Origin: Porodaedalea pini | Lineage: Eukaryota > Basidiomycota > Agaricomycetes > Hymenochaetales > Hymenochaetaceae | Assembly (NCBI GenBank): GCA_002794775.1 | Contig: NBAY01000035.1 | Span: 419,898 to 483,897 of the forward strand | Length of the DNA: 64,000 nucleotides | Direction of reading: 5' to 3' | Shown: positions 63,347-64,000 of the stretch, one piece after another | Layout: the number at the start of each line of letters is the position of its first letter | Numbering within the stretch: position 1 is the stretch's first letter | Notes under the pieces: generated by a model | Databases searched by the model: none | The model's input: the letters and a program-made list of their open reading frames with translations, nothing else | What the model was told of the DNA's origin: nothing | Program-made: the position numbers and the translations under genes

Positions 63347-64000
63347 TCAAGCGACATAGCTAGGTAGCTCGTCGTCCTCGTCACTGCCGCCTGCAAGCCG
63401 CCCAACATGGCCATCAACCAGCCACCCCCACTCCCGCCCAGGCTGCCATCGGAATAGATGCATCTCATCATCTCCGCCGAAATTGACGCGAAGACGGTTC
63501 GGTCCGGGCCCACCGACGCCTATTGCGGCGTACACATCATGCGCAGTGCGGGGCATATATACACCACGGAACGCGTCCGCGAGGCGCTCGCCGTTGTAGG
63601 TGTAGAACACGCTCCCCGTTGCGAAGACGTACCCGCACCCGATCGCATCGCCCGGGTGGACTGAAACCAGCCGCGGGTCGTACGGCCGACCGCCATTTGG
63701 GTCCTCGAAGAATTTCTGCATGTCGTCGAGGTGCAGACCTGCGCTTAGTCTGTTCCATCCGGGGAACCGGAACTCGGGGTATGGAAGACAGGCAGTGCCT
63801 CAATGCAGTTGATTCATTTGAGTCTGTGGCGACCGACGATGCTAAAAAGTAGACACTGCATTGCACTTACCAATAGCAATGACTCCATTCATTTGCAGAA
63901 TTGTGACCTCAAAGTACACGCCATCCTTCCCTTGAGTGTCGTACAGCCCAGCCATAATCGGGTAATTGCTTAAGACGCATGCGTCCCCACAGCCACGTTC
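63347..64000 (-). CDS. SSH4/EAR1-like SPRY-domain protein (N-terminus outside window)
   Basis: C-terminal part of a SPRY protein of the Ssh4/Ear1 type. In yeast these are membrane-anchored adaptors of the Rsp5 ubiquitin ligase that sort cargo in the endosome-vacuole pathway. Two exons are visible: window end to 63871, and 63798-63347. The 72-nt intron (gtaagt...ttgag) is in phase. Key segments are GVYFEVTILQMNGVIAIG, then PEFRFPGWNRLSAGLHLDDM, KFFEDPNGGRPYDP, GDAIGCGYVF, VFYTYNGERL and GGPGPNRLRVNFGG. The end DDELPSYVA has a PSY motif (related to PPxY) at the place where Ssh4-type proteins carry Rsp5-binding motifs. It lies beside antiporter B and has a degraded twin beside antiporter A. Confidence 0.82.

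Noticed and set aside
1..64000. CRISPR arrays, tRNA or rRNA genes, bacterial-type operons
   Set aside because: No regularly spaced short repeats, no clear tRNA A/B boxes with cloverleaf potential and no rRNA-like sequence were seen on reading. Introns and element types are fungal.

Overview
The window looks like a chromosomal segment of a filamentous basidiomycete, probably an Agaricomycete. This is inferred from many short introns (about 40 to 80 nt), a Gcn4-type bZIP factor, Kha1-type K+/H+ antiporters, an SSH4-like SPRY protein, chromodomain Ty3/gypsy elements and EN-RT-RNase H LINEs. No species call is possible from the sequence alone. More than half of the window is transposable element.

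Layout. 1-5035: a CpG-rich, little-decayed Ty3/gypsy chromovirus on the minus strand, cut by the window edge. 5115-17812: a second, decayed plus-strand copy of the same family, split by a third minus-strand copy (7944-14224) with a perfect 5-bp target duplication. 17813-18331: a pogo-type transposase fragment cut by the LTR of copy 2. 18316-19169: an inverted repeat with arms of about 405 bp. 19170-27083: CpG-rich host DNA with a small membrane-protein gene, a paralogue fragment, several imperfect repeats and a diverged copy of the bZIP upstream region. 27084-28838: the bZIP gene. 28839-33171: intergenic DNA with a duplicate of the bZIP 3' flank, a Kha1 fragment and a decayed Hsp70 fragment. 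33183-45836: two full-length LINEs tail to tail. 46711-47910: a three-exon gene of unknown function. 49081-56692: two tandem Kha1-type antiporter genes with an SSH4-like pseudogene between them. 56814-63082: a third full-length LINE. 63347-64000: an intact SSH4-like gene, cut by the window edge.

Main discovery candidate: all three LINEs have exact 11-bp target duplications of the form N8-CAC, and each is followed by GTG. Every empty site therefore reads N8-CAC^GTG, a palindromic E-box. Insertion regenerates CACGTG at the 3' junction, and the second LINE entered exactly that regenerated site in the opposite orientation. This suggests a hexamer-targeted LINE family with self-renewing targets.

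Second theme: the Ty3/gypsy family shows (a) Tf1-type self-priming complementarity (11 nt) placed exactly at the expected transcription start in all three copies, (b) a gag-pol -1 frame arrangement with a slippery heptamer, (c) an AUG-free leader of about 0.9 kb with a conserved open frame upstream of the gag AUG, and (d) an in-frame TGA inside the RNase H domain shared by all three copies.

All exon boundaries, repeat edges and mismatch counts were read by eye. No database search or alignment program was used.
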